Shown: piece by piece, positions 33,441-44,576 of the stretch
How the letters are laid out: each line of letters begins with the position of its first letter
How positions within the stretch are numbered: position 1 is the stretch's first letter
Assembly (NCBI RefSeq): GCF_905171775.1
Contig: NC_053499.1
Span: 24,139,186-24,203,185, forward strand
Direction of reading: 5' to 3'
Length of the DNA: 64,000 nucleotides
Source: Rana temporaria
Lineage: Eukaryota > Chordata > Amphibia > Anura > Ranidae
The notes under the pieces: model-generated
What the model saw: only the letters and a program-made list of their open reading frames with translations
The model's database searches: none
Told to the model about the DNA's origin: nothing
Program-made: the position numbers and the translations under genes

Positions 33441-33957
33441 TTAAAGGGGTTGTAAAGGTACATTTTTCTTCACCTTAATGCATTCTATGCATTAAGGTGA
33501 AAAAACATCTGACGATTAGCGTCCCCCCAGCCCTGTCCCCCCATTTACTTACCTGAGCCCTCGAAAGTCCCGCATCGTGAACGTGCTGGCTTCTCGGGCC
33601 GGGCTTCTCGGCTCTTCTCGGATCATTCATTGGATGATTAATAACAGCGCAGCCATTGGTTCCCGCTGCTGTCAATAAAATCAATGATGTGGCGCGCCTT
33701 GGGGCGGGCCGAGTGATACAGTCGGCTATGGCCGCTGACTGTATCACGGGAAGGCGCCCGCAAGCTAACACCCTTGGGAGAGCGCTTCCCTGAAGGGGGT
33801 TAGCTCTTGCGGCGAGGAGCCAAGACAGCCGCCGAGGGACCCCAGAAGACAAGGATCGGGGCCACTCTGTGCAAAATGTGCTGCACAGTGGAGGTAAGTA
33901 TGGTATGTTTGTTATAAAAAAAAATAAAAAAAAGGGAAACCTTTACAACCCCTTTAA
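33441..33957. mobile_element. TTAA-AAGGGGTTGTAAAGG element
   Basis: TTAAAGGGGTTGTAAAGG and CCTTTACAACCCCTTTAA bound 517 bp. A small subterminal palindrome CACCTTAATGCATT / ATGCATTAAGGTG lies near 33470-33500. It is non-coding. Confidence 0.87.
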
Positions 33958-34739
33958 GGGTTTTTTTTTGTTTGTTTTTTAGGAAAATACAAATTTAAAG
34001 CTAGGGATAAATTCTCGTTAAGTCAAGGGGGTATGGGAATAAAGAGAAATACCTTATTCCTGGCTCCCACAGGCTTCCTCAATCCATGTGACTGAGCCAG
34101 CGCTGCAATGCCTTTCCAATGCACTTTCCAATAGCCTTACATTGTACATTATGATGCTTACTGCTCACAGCCTAAGACAGTACAAGGGAGAACCTGGGTA
34201 CCCAGGTAAATAATACATCCCCTTCCTCCAACCTCCAGAAATAACAAGCCTATAACCTGAAAAGTGCAAAGGGAACCCCACTGCATAGATTTTTAATTAA
34301 TTTTTTTACAATTCCAGAGCTTTCTTTAAATTAAGTAGAGAACGGTACTAAGTAACATATGTAAAAGTTGTATAGTTTATATCTATAACGTATTTCAAAT
34401 ATAACGATAATGCTATAAATGAGGGAGACAACACCGTATATACATTTAACATACGAAACACCAATGTCTCCCTTATAACAATATTTAACCATACGCCTCC
34501 GCATAGTCTCAGCTTTGACATATGCATCCCTTTATGCGCCAGACATCATCTCCTTAATACATATAAACGTATTTCCTAATATTACTTAATTCAGAGCTAA
34601 TTAGTCTCCATCCATCTGTTTGCCCCACATACTCTACAGCTTTACATGAATATCTTCATTTGTCTTTTTCATTTTTTAGACGGCTGTAAGAAGTACAGTC
34701 ATGGTTGCTTGGGGCACGTGTCAAGTGATCTATAATTTT
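33958..34739. other. Unassigned AT-rich stretch
   Basis: No repeat or coding signal was recognised. Confidence 0.3.
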
Positions 34740-35941
34740 GGCCTCATGCACACTGGACGTTTTTTGACGTTTTTACAGCAGCTGTTTTTGGTAGTAGAAG
34801 TTTTTTTCTACAGTCATTAACCACTTCCCGACCGCCGCATGTATAGGTACGTCAACAGAATGGCACGTACAGGCAAATGGGCGTACAGGTACGTCCTTGC
34901 CTTTCCGCGGGTCGGGGGTCCGATCGGGACCCCCCCCCCGCTACATGCGGCGGTCGGATTCCCGCGGGGAGCGATCCGGAACGACGGCGCGGCTATTCGT
35001 TTATAGCCGCTCCGTCGCGATCGCTCCCCAGAGCTGAAGAACGGGGAGAGCCGTATGTAAACACGGCTTCCCCGTGCTTCACTGTGGCGGCGTATCGATC
35101 GAGTGATCCCTTTTATAGGGAGACTCGATCGATGACGTCAGTCCTACAGCCACACCCCCCTACAGTTGTAAACACACACTAGGTGAACCCTAAATGTTAC
35201 AGCGCCCCCTGTGGTTAACTCCCAAACTGCAACTGTCATTTTCACAATAAACAATGCAATTTAAATGCATTTTTTGCTGTGAAAATGACAATGGTCCCAA
35301 AAATGTGTCAAAATTGTCCGAAGTGTCCGCCATAATGTCGCAGTCACGAAAAAAATCGCTGATCGCCGTCAATAGTAGTCAAAAAAAAAAATGTATAAAA
35401 ATGCAATAAAACTATCCCCTATTTTGTAAACGCTATAAATTTTGCGCAAACCAACCGATAAACGCTTATTATTTTTTTTACCAAAAATAGGTAGAAGAAT
35501 ACGTATCGGCCTAAACTGAAGGAAACATTTTTTTTTTATATATATGTTTTTGGGGGATATTTATTACAGCAAAAAGTAAAAAATATTGATTTTTTTCAAA
35601 ATTGTCGCTCTTTTTTTTTTTAATAGCGCAAAAAATAAAAACCGCAGAGGTGATCAAATATCACCAAAAGAAAGCTCTATTTGTGGGGAAAAAAGGACGC
35701 CAATTTTGTTTGGGAGCCACGTCGCACGAGCGCGCAATTGTCTGTTAAAGCGACGCAGTCCCGAACTGTAAAAACCCCTTGGGTCTTTAGCCAGCATATT
35801 GGTCCGGGGCTTAAGTGGTTAAAAACTGCTAAAAACGCTAATAAACACTAAAAAACGCTATTGCAAAAACTTTGAAAAACTCACTGCAAAGCTACTGGCA
35901 TTTTTTATAACGTTATTTTAACGTCCCGTGTGCATGAGGCC
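34740..35941. mobile_element. GGCCTCATGCACAC element split by a TTAA element
   Basis: GGCCTCATGCACACTGGACG at the left is mirrored by CGTCCCGTGTGCATGAGGCC at the right. Only about 200 bp belong to this element; the middle is the TTAA-CCACTT insertion at 34817-35822. Its ends resemble those of the GGCCTCGTACACAC family and may be distantly related. Confidence 0.75.
34817..35822 (+). mobile_element. TTAA-CCACTT element, nested copy
   Basis: The copy is bounded by TTAA, with CCACTTCCCGACCGCCGCAT at the left and TTAAGTGG at the right. At 1006 bp it is co-linear with 11305-12298. The GC-rich third reads GGCGGTCGGATTCCCGCG, and a CTCGATCGATGACGTCA block lies near 35124. Confidence 0.87.
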
Positions 35942-36038
35942 TAACTTCTGCCTATTTCAGACTGTTCTTACTAAGATTTAGTGATTATGATTTTTATGTT
36001 ACTTTTCCTATACTGAACAAATAAAATAGTATAGAACC

Positions 36039-36541
36039 TGTAACGGAACCCCAAATGGGACAGGGGTTAAAGCCGTTTATGATATTCCATTCCCAAACAC
36101 AAGGCAGCTACCGACACTCCACAGTCAGGCAAACGATCCCCAATAACGAGACACACAGCTCTGTTTGAGGTTCAACAGGAACAGACCCTTTATTGAGAAA
36201 TACAGCTCTTATATACAGTTTAGGACACTGCAGTAACCAAATGAACAATGACCCAACTCCACCCACAACATCACACAATAGTTACCTAATAAGCCCCCTC
36301 CAATACACATCCTCCTTAGTACATCTTTTTGCAGACACCCTGTCTCCGGGTCCTGACCTAATTTACATGAGCTAATTAACTACAGCTGATGACTCAGACA
36401 CATGACCTTTAGGCAGTCTGCTAACTTACAATACACATTTATCACAGGACTCCTTCACACAATACATGGTCAATTAGCACAAGTCACAATGAAAGACCAG
36501 ACAGACAGGTGGGCTGGAGTTGATGACATTAACACCTAACA
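36039..36541 (-). mobile_element. Probable solo LTR of a retrovirus-like element
   Basis: On the minus strand the unit begins TGTTAGGTGTTAATG and ends GGTTCCGTTACA, the TG...CA pattern of LTRs, over 503 bp. A TATATAAG box (36215-36208) is followed by AATAAA (36194-36189) and a U5-like GTGTGTCTCGTTATTGGGG. No internal retroviral genes or second LTR are present and no 5-bp target duplication matches, so the LTR call rests on these signals alone. Confidence 0.5.
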
Positions 36542-37237
36542 GTATGCGTCCCCACATTATGAACGAGTCACTCTTTCAATTAACCTGTTGAGTTCAGAAT
36601 CAACAAACAGCAACCAGTTCTCCACAGATATCCTGGAATACATTGTGGACAATAACCACACAACAGTCCCATCTCAGGTAGTCCAATATATATTCTGAAT
36701 GTCCATTATTTTCTGGCTCAATCTGTGCCCAAAAGTGACTCCCGTTAAAGTACCATCTTAGGATAGCACCTAATAAGTATCTGGGCCCGTGTGGAAGAGC
36801 TTTGGACTTGTGTTGATGGTATCAGGTTGACATCTGTTTGAGATGCTTATGAGAATGTTCAGAATTCATTGACAGGTCACAGGTGCATTTGACCTGCAGA
36901 TGGGAATGCAAAACCCATCTGACCTGCAGTTGATTTCCTTCGGATCTGCATTTGGCCACCTTCAAGCAGTGAGAGAAATGCAAGGCATTGTAGGGGAATA
37001 CAAAACCCAAGTGAAGCGAACAAAAGCCCACCAACAAAGGCCCTAGGCTAGCTGTACTTTAAGTATCAAACCCAACACCCTCTCCCCTCCACACACATAC
37101 ACACTGATAAACCTATTTTACTTTTCATAAATCTTTGCTCCCAAATTTTAAAGGAGGAGGTCCCTTTCATGTGTTTATGAAGCTGCCTGGATGACATATA
37201 CACTTCCTCTTGGGTGTCCAGCAGCACGGTCCTCTTA
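36542..37237. other. Unassigned stretch
   Basis: CATCTGACCTGCAG-type motifs recur loosely at 36890-36960, but no array is evident. There is no coding support. Confidence 0.3.
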
Positions 37238-37647
37238 TGCCCTGTACACACGAGCGGAATTCCCATCTGAAAGAAGTTGAATGTTTTTTCCGAGGGAATT
37301 CCGCTCAAGATTGGCTTGAATACACACGGTCACACAAAAGTTCTTTGAACTTTCAAACGTTAAGAACGCGGCGACGTACAACGCTACGACAAGGCGAGAA
37401 AAATAAGTTCAATGCCCTCAAGCATGCGTCGATATTTTTTTTGCACGTCCGAAAAGCATACAGACGATCGGATATCCCGATAGAATTTTTTTTTCCGTCT
37501 GGAAAATTGAGAACCAGCTCACAATCTTTTGCTGGCGGAAATTCCGAAAAGAAAAAGTCAGATGGGGCATACACACGGTCGGAATTCCCGACGAAAAGCT
37601 CCCATCTGACTTTATCTGTCGGGAATTCCTCTCGTGTGTACGGGGCA
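37238..37647. mobile_element. GTACACACG element, copy E, exact TTA duplication
   Basis: Ends TGCCCTGTACACACGAG and CTCGTGTGTACGGGGCA are inverted and flanked by TTA (37235-37237, 37648-37650). Length is 410 bp. The interior GAACGCGGCGACGTA and GTTCAATGCCCTCAAGCATG match the family. Confidence 0.87.
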
Positions 37648-38320
37648 TTAGGCTCCAGAAGACTACAGCATTATGATGCCATGAAGAGATGACCAGTCAG
37701 TGCCAGCCAGTCTACAGAGCTTGACTAGCACCAATAAAGAACATTGACAGATGGGAAGCTTCAAAAGATTTTTGAAAATAAAACATTGTGAATGGGTGGA
37801 AGGAAGGAATAAGTGGGGCAGAAGCATGCCATTGCTTCAACCCTAAGGCAGCTACCTCAGGAAGCATTTGGTGGGGGTGGCACCGAGGTCAGAGTATCCA
37901 TCCTTACCCTGTATTTATAGGGATGTGTTACTGAGGCAGTTGCTAGGCTGATAGTGATGCTTGCACCCTAACAACTAATGACTCTGTGCCACCCAGCCAT
38001 GTGCATCCTGGCATTTAATAATGCTGTGTGGACCAGCCAACAATTGATGCACAGACACATAGCGTATTTGACTGCTAGGGCACTGGCAGTTGGGCCACAC
38101 TGTCCTTGGTTGCTGTGCCAGCATCCAGGCAAGCAAGGGGGTGGCAAGAATGGCTACATGGGGTGGTAAGAATATGATGGCCATTAGACACAATATAGCA
38201 GGGTTACCAGCAACATTCCAAAGCCGGTACAATCTCCAATTGGTGTCCTCATTATAGTGGCAACCCACCCACAATCCACTAAACAAGAGGTAATTAAGCA
38301 AGGCACACTCTGAATGGGGC
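37648..38320. other. Unassigned stretch
   Basis: No repeat signature. The 119-codon minus-strand frame at 37975-38334 has no recognisable domain. Confidence 0.3.
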
Positions 38321-38760
38321 CCTAGGGTTAACAATACTTAATTGGAACATGGCTTATTCTGAGTGATGGCCAGAGAATGGCTGTAGGTTTGCTATTTTCT
38401 AATTAAGTAGTTCATGGAACATTGGAGCAACCAGAAAGGATGCAACACCTAGTGCATTAAGTGCAATCAATATTTAATGATTGAAAAAAAAAAGTATTGC
38501 ACTCATAAGTATCCAATGTATATGTACTTGTCACAAAGCTGGATACTTAGAAGTGTAATCCCTATGTGTTTATTGTCATTAAGGATTAATTAAGATTTTC
38601 CTGTTAAAAAGATTGATTGCGCTTAATGCACTAGGTGAGCGCCCTTTGTGTTTGCGTCTATGTTCTATGCAGTTCATGGGCTTTCCCTGTCTGTTGGTGC
38701 TATTGGTGCTGCTGCACCAGGAATAAGCCGTGTTCCAATTATGTATTGTTTACCCCTAGG
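38321..38760. repeat. Foldback element (~440 bp)
   Basis: CCTAGGGTTAACAATACTTA with ATTGGAACATGGCTTATTC at the left is mirrored by GAATAAGCCGTGTTCCAATT and GTATTGTTTACCCCTAGG at the right. Inner arms CACCTAGTGCATTAAGTGCA and TGCGCTTAATGCACTAGGTG pair around a loop near 38540. Confidence 0.75.
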
Positions 38761-38810
38761 GGCATATTTACACAGCTTCGGAGGGCATTAGACAGGAGGT
38801 CAGGAGATGT

Positions 38811-39155
38811 TTAAAGTGGAGGTTCACCCAAAAAATAAATTTTTAACATTAGATTGAGGCTATTTAAGGGAAGCAGAAACGGGTATTTTAAATCAATGCC
38901 GTACGCTTCCGGGTATGGGCAGCGGAACTGGGCATTCCTATTTGATTGACAGCCTTCCGACCGTCGCATACAGCGCGTCACGAGTTTCCGAAAGTAGCCG
39001 AACGTCGGTGCGCAGGCGCCGTATAGAGCCGCACCGACGTTCGGCTTCTTTCTGCAACTGGTGACGCGCTGTATGCGAAAGGTCGGAAGGCTGTCAATCA
39101 AATAGGAACGCCCAGTCCCGAAGATCATACCCGGAAGCGGCGGGAGAACATCTAT
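38811..39155. mobile_element. TTAA-AAGTGGAGGTTCACCC palindromic element, right-truncated
   Basis: It starts TTAAAGTGGAGGTTCACCC. Inverted arms (GGCATTCCTATTTGATTGAC / GTCAATCAAATAGGAACGCC) surround TGCGCAGGCGCC at 39009-39020. This is the same architecture as 19841-20369, but the right terminus is replaced by the adjacent element. Confidence 0.75.
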
Positions 39156-39164
39156 CTCCCCACG

Positions 39165-39451
39165 AACAGAGAACGCGGTGACGTAGAAGACACTGACGTT
39201 CTTAAACACGGAAGTGCAATGCTTCCACGCATGCGTCAAATCAATTCGACGCATGCGCGGGATTTCGGGACGCTGGTTACACGTCATAACCAGCGGACAT
39301 GTCCGATTAGGTGTACTAACCATCAGACATGTCCGACGGACATGTTTCCAGCGGACAAGTTTCTTAGCTTGCTAAGAAACTTTTGTCCGCTGGAAACCTG
39401 TCCGCTAGGCCGTACACACGGTCGGACATGTCCGACCGTGTGTACGCGGCC
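39165..39451. mobile_element. GTACACACG element, right part F
   Basis: It begins in GAACGCGGTGACGTAGAAG and ends CGACCGTGTGTACGCGGCC followed by TAA. The left end is missing. GACGCATGCGCGGG lies near 39250. Confidence 0.65.
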
Positions 39452-39599
39452 TAACACATTACTTGGCATGCATGTAAAACATAAAAATATACAGTATATC
39501 TGATGACAGATCCACATTAAATTATACTATTCTACTCTAGAACCAAGTGAAATTTGTTGTGCTAAGTAATTTGTATGAAATTTGGTAATGATATCAAGA

Positions 39600-39975
39600 A
39601 AAACAGCAAAATAGATCCCCTGCAGCCAGTAGCAATAGACCCTCCTAATAACAATGGACCACCCACAACAAAATTCCCCCCAGCAACAATAGACTCCCGG
39701 CAGCATCAACAGACCTCCCCACAGCCAGCATTAATAGACTCTCTGGCTGCCATCAACAATAGACCCCTCTCCCAACAGTAGATCTCTTTCAGCAACAACT
39801 GACCCCCCCAGCAACATAAGACCCTCCCCAGCAACAATAGACCCCCCCTGCAAAAATAAATCCCAGCAGTGAGCATTAATACCCTGCAGCACACCCCAGC
39901 ACCCCTTGCCATTACATACAGTCAGTCCAGGAGGTGCCGGAACTGCGTTCCCCCACGTTCCCGCTGAAAAAAGCC
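39600..39975. repeat. Minisatellite (~20-bp unit) and element tail
   Basis: Degenerate copies of CAGCAACAATAGACCCCCC run from 39600 to about 39900, followed by GGAGGTGCCGGAACTGCGTT and AAAAAAGCCCTGGTTCTAC, a tail I associate with a frog interspersed repeat. Short open frames on both strands are artefacts. Confidence 0.65.
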
Positions 39976-40537
39976 CTGGTTCTACTTTAATAAATGGAAA
40001 TTTAAAAATGTAAATGTTTAAAATGTTCGAACTAAACACAGACCTAACAGTTGAGAATATTCAAAGTGCTTTGAGGATATGCACATTAAAGTAATCCAAC
40101 TTTCAGCTTACTTTAGTCATCTCAGAGATCTCCGATTGGTTGCGGTGGGTTACAGAACATCACTCACCCTCATGGCTCTCTGAACGGCATGATGGCTAGG
40201 CTACAATTCAGAGGATGTACAGCAAGGCAAAGTCATAGTGTGCGAGGCACAGCTGGAGAGCTAAACAAGCTTGATCTATACATTCCTGTCTACACGTAGA
40301 CAGTGCTGAGATCAAGGGAGAGGAAGCATGGGTAATTAACCAGCAGATACTGAGCCGCAGAACATTAATTAAACTATGTATGGATACATCCAATTTGCTT
40401 AGTGTGCTTTGCATGCATATTATGAGCAGCAATAATTATTCATTTATATAGCTCCAACATATTCTGCAGCGCTTCAAACAGACTAGTGGACCATCCTGAG
40501 CGGCCCCTTGCCATGTAGCTCCTAATGACATGATACA
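39976..40537. other. Unassigned stretch
   Basis: TTATATAGCTCCAACATATT with CTGCAGCGCTTCA near 40445-40475 resembles a dispersed vertebrate repeat. Otherwise nothing was recognised. Confidence 0.35.
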
Positions 40538-41959
40538 TTAACCACTTAAGCCCCGGACCTTTAGGCAGCTAAATGCCCAGGCCAGGTTTTGCGATTCGGC
40601 ACTGCGTCGCTTTAACAGACAATTGCGCGGTCGTGCGACGTGGCTCTCAAACAAAATTGGCGTCCTTTTTTCCCCACAAATAGAGCTTTCTTTTGGTGGT
40701 ATTTGATCACCTCTGCGGTTTTTATTTTTTGCGCTATAAACGAAAATAGAGCGACAATTTTGAAAATAATTCAATATTTTTTACTTTTTGCTATAATAAA
40801 TATCCCCCAAAAACATATATAAAATTATTTTTTTTCCTCAGTTTGGGCCGATACGTATTCTTCTACCTATTTTTGGTAAAAAAAATCGCAATAAGCATTT
40901 ATCGATTGGTTTGCGCAAAATTTATAGCATTTACAAAATAGGGGATAGTTTTATTATTTTTTTTTTACTACTAATGGCGGCGATCAGCGATTTTTTTCAT
41001 GACTGCGACATTATGGCGGACACTTCGGACAATTTTGACACATTTTTGGGACCATTGTCATTTTCACAGCAAAAAATGCATTTAAGGCCCCGTACACACG
41101 AGAGGATCTATGCGCTGGAATTGATCTGCGGATCAGTTCCAGCGGATAGATCCGCTGGTGTGTACAACCCAGCAGATATATTTCCGCGGATTTTTTTCGG
41201 GCCGACCGATTTCCAGCGGATAAAAATTTCTTAGCATGCTGGTCTGTACAGACTCACCGGATCGATCCGTCCGAACCCATCCCTCGCATGCGTCGTAATG
41301 ATTCGACGCATGCGTGGAATTCCTTATATGACAGCGTCGCGCACGTCGCCGCGTCATCATCGCGGCGACGGCGCGACACGTCATGGCGATGGGAATTCGG
41401 CGCGGATTTCGATCCGATGGTATGTACACTCCATCGGATCAAAATCCTCAGAGGATTTATCCGCGTAAACGGCCTAGAAGACCGTATCCGCGGATAAATC
41501 CTCTCGTGTGTACCCGGCATAAATTGCATTGTTTATTGTGAAAATTACAGTTGCAGTTTGGGAGTTAACCACAGGGGGCGCTGAAGGAGTTAGGGTTCAC
41601 CTAGTGTGTGTTTACAACTGTAGGGGGGTGTGGCTGTAGGTCTGACATCATCGATCGAGTCTCCCTATAAAAGGGATCACACGATCGATGCAGCCGCCAC
41701 AGTGAAGCACGGGGAAGCCGTGTTTACATACGGCTCTCCCCGTTCTTCAGCTCCGGGGAGCGATCGCGAGAGGGTGGCTAGAGACGAATAGCCGCGCCCT
41801 CGTACCGGATCACTCCCCGCGGGTTACCGACCGCCGCATGTACCGGGGGGGGGTCCCGATCGGACCCGCGGAAAGGCGGGGACGTACATGAACGCCCATA
41901 TGCCTGTACGTGCCATTCTGTGGACGTATATGTACATGCGGCGGGCGTTAACCGGTTAA
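40538..41959 (-). mobile_element. TTAA-CCACTT element, inverted copy carrying a nested insertion
   Basis: The copy is bounded by TTAA (40538-40541, 41956-41959) and reads inverse to the copies at 11.3 and 34.8 kb. Without the nested element at 41096-41519 it is about 995 bp. The right third is GC-rich, and GATCGAGTCTCCCTATAAAA matches, inverted, the copy at 34817. Confidence 0.87.
41096..41519. mobile_element. GTACACACG element, copy G, exact TAA duplication
   Basis: GGCCCCGTACACACGAG and CTCGTGTGTACCCGGCA bound 424 bp, flanked by TAA (41093-41095, 41520-41522). The uninterrupted sister at 34817-35822 reads ATGCATTTAAATTGCATTG (inverse orientation) at this point, which proves the TAA duplication. 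Confidence 0.92.
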
Positions 41960-42172
41960 GAAAAAGACTTTAAGCAAATAGAAAATACCTTGTTTAGTTC
42001 ACCTACTGTATGTATCCTTTTAAAAGGCATAAAATAATTTTTTCAACTTAGCTAGTATAATTATCTAAAATCTTTTTTCACTGAAAGCTGTCACATATCA
42101 ATTGAAAAGAAAATGATGTTGGAAAGCACCGAACTAGTATAACGAGTTCCAAGCTAGATGGTATCATACAAC

Positions 42173-42226
42173 TACCGTATTTATCGGCGTATAACTCGCA
42201 CAGACGTATAACACGCACCCTAACTT
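42173..42226. mobile_element. TACCGTATTTATCGGCGTAT terminus fragment
   Basis: The fragment reads TACCGTATTTATCGGCGTAT then ACACGCACCCTAACTTT before the next element interrupts it. It is the mirror of the right terminus at about 6402. Confidence 0.6.
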
Positions 42227-42526
42227 TAAGGCCTTGTACACACGACCGAACATGTCCGCTGAAACTGGTCCGTTTGGTTGGCGGGGAGGGGGTGCATTGC
42301 GGAACCTGGCCTTGGGGCGGCAGGGAGAGCAAATCCGACCCTGCGTACAACACGTACAACGGCACTATTAAAGGGAAGTTCATTACCAGTCGTGTTATTA
42401 GAAGTTTGGTGAGAGACGATTTGCGCTTTTCAGCCTCGTGCTTTTCAGTGCGTTACAGCGTGATGAACGTGCTATCTCCATTGCAAACGCTAGTTTTACC
42501 AGACCGAGCGCTTCCGTCTCTTACTT

Positions 42527-43955
42527 CAGTGGTCCCCAACCTTTTTGGCACCGGGGACCGGCTGCGTGAAAGAAAATTTTGCCAAGGCCCGGTTGGGGGG
42601 AGGTTGGGGATGGCATGCGGGGGGTAAGCGATTTTTCGCTGGCAATTTGTCAGCGCATTATTTCTATTACATTGTAGTAATACATTAAATAGTTAAACCC
42701 ACCATAATGCAGAATCCGTGGCAGCCTACCCCCCCACATTACATTCCCAACCTCCACTTTAATATCCTCAGCCCCCCTCACACGACAGTTCTTGGTCAGC
42801 CCGATTTAACTTCTTCAGGCCCCCTTCACATTACAGTCCCCAGTCCCTCCCCCCCACACTCCAGGCCTGCCACCTACAGCCATGTCACTTGTCACCTGCA
42901 GCCTGCCACCATGTCACTTGCCACCTGCAGCCATGTCACTTGCCACCTGCAGCCATGTCACTTGCCACCTACAGCCTGTCACCTGCAGCCATGTCACTTG
43001 CCACCCACAGCCTGCCCCTGCCACCATGTCACTTGCCACCTACAGTCATGTCACTTGCCACCCACCTGCAGCCATGTGACTTGCCACCTGCGGCCATGTG
43101 ACTTGCCACCTGCGGCCATGTGACTTGCCACCTGCAGCCATGTCACTTGCCACCTGCAGCCATGTCACTTGCCACCGTGTGACTTGCCACCACAGCCTGC
43201 CACCATGTCACTTGCCACCATGTCACTTGCCACCTGCAGCCATGCCACCTGCAGCCATGTCACTTGCCACCACAGCCTGCCACCTGCAGCCATGTCACTT
43301 GCCACCCATGTTCCCCTGTATAACCTTCCCCTCAGTAACTTCACTTGTCACCTTCATCAGTATCCATCTGTGTGACTTATTACTTTACCTTTCACACCCT
43401 CTGGTGTATGGTCTCTCAGTGAGTCGGGCCATGGGTGGGAGGAGGAGGAGGAGTCGGGCACTCAGTCGGCAGCCGTTGATCCGATCCAGCAGGTACACAG
43501 AACAGACACCAGATGACCATGTCCCTGCTTCTGTCACACCCTCTCCATGCCGCCGAGAGATCAGTCACACTAGTCCCTGCTTGTGCCGAAGGAGGCGGTG
43601 CCGATGTGGGCAGTGGAGAGGACTGTGCACAGCATGTCTGGATAGGGACTGGAGACTGAGGAGAGGCGTTGCAGGGAGGGAGGCGGGACAGTTCTGGATG
43701 GAGGGCCGAGGTAACAAACAGGTGATTGGCTGCTAGGATGAAGGACAGTCCTAGCAGCCAATCGCCTGTTTGATAACCTCGGGCAGCTCCGCCCTCCACC
43801 CAGAATTGTTCCGCCTCCCGCTGTCGGCTCTGTGAGGATTACAGAGCGACGGCAGGAGGAAGAAAAGTCTCATGCCGCCTGCTCGCACTCGCGGCCCGGC
43901 TGCAGAAGGGCTGCGGCCCGGTAGTGGGCCACGGACCGGGGGTTGATGACCACTG
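42527..43955 (+). mobile_element. hAT-like element, 8-bp duplication TCTTACTT, with internal minisatellite
   Basis: Ends CAGTGGTCCCCAACC and GTTGATGACCACTG are inverted (CAGTGGT...ACCACTG). The perfect 8-bp duplication TCTTACTT lies at 42519-42526 and 43956-43963. The 1429-bp interior has no transposase. It holds a 22-bp minisatellite (42870-43312) and a GC-rich palindromic tail with GTGATTGGCTGCTAGGA / CCTAGCAGCCAATC and CAGAATTGTTCCGCCTCCCG. The tail is shared with the element at 52347-55372. Confidence 0.92.
42870..43312. repeat. Minisatellite, ~22-bp unit, inside a hAT-like element
   Basis: About nineteen copies of CATGTCACTTGCCACCTGCA with C/T and G/A variants and shortened units. Confidence 0.92.
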
Positions 43956-44159
43956 TCTTACTTGATTCAAAGCATGCGTGGAATTTTGTGCGTCGGAATT
44001 GTCCACACGCGATCGGAATTTCCGACAGCAAGTTTTGTTGTCGGAAAATTTGAGAACCAGCTCTCCGACAGAAAATGTCCGATACGATAAAGCCTACACA
44101 TGGACAAAAAGCTCCCATCGAACATTTGTTGTCGGAAATTCCGTGTGTACGCGGCATTA

Positions 44160-44576
44160 CAGTATGTTATATAAAATGTACATCTGGGTTCTGTCTATAC
44201 ATAAATGCATTTGTGCAATGTAATGTAGTTCCCTACCTGATCCATTCATGCTGCCTACAGCCTCCCCTTCCAGTTTTCCCACTCATTTTCAGTAATCTGG
44301 GCTTAATTCAATCACTGAACTGAAAAAATACTTCACTGACAGCCTAGATTACTGTAATTAGAAGAAACGTAGTAAAAAAAAAAAATGAAACACACTTTTT
44401 TATCTGTAGATTTAGGTCATGCTAGATGGAATCTGTAAATATAGAATTGTTAAAGGGAAATTCAGAGAAAAAAAGGAAATCCCTTATCTGGCTGAGGTTC
44501 CTCTTTGTAGTAACACAAAGGGGTTCAAATCTTGTACAGCCTCCTTGAAAGTCTAAAGTTCAGTTATTAACCACTT
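44160..44576. other. Unassigned stretch
   Basis: AT-rich DNA without recognised repeats. Confidence 0.3.

Larger units (their letters stand above)
42230..44156. mobile_element. GTACACACG element split by a hAT-like insertion
   Basis: The left end GGCCTTGTACACACGACCG follows TAA. The right end TTCCGTGTGTACGCGGCA is followed by TTA. Interior family text (GGTGAGAGACGATTTGCGC, GCGCTTCCGTCTCTTACTT, then GATTCAAAGCATGCGTGG) is continuous once the hAT-like element at 42527-43955 is removed. About 500 bp are its own. Confidence 0.82.

Noticed and set aside
43098..43736. 212-codon open frame
   Set aside because: It consists of minisatellite translation followed by the GC-rich tail of the hAT-like element.
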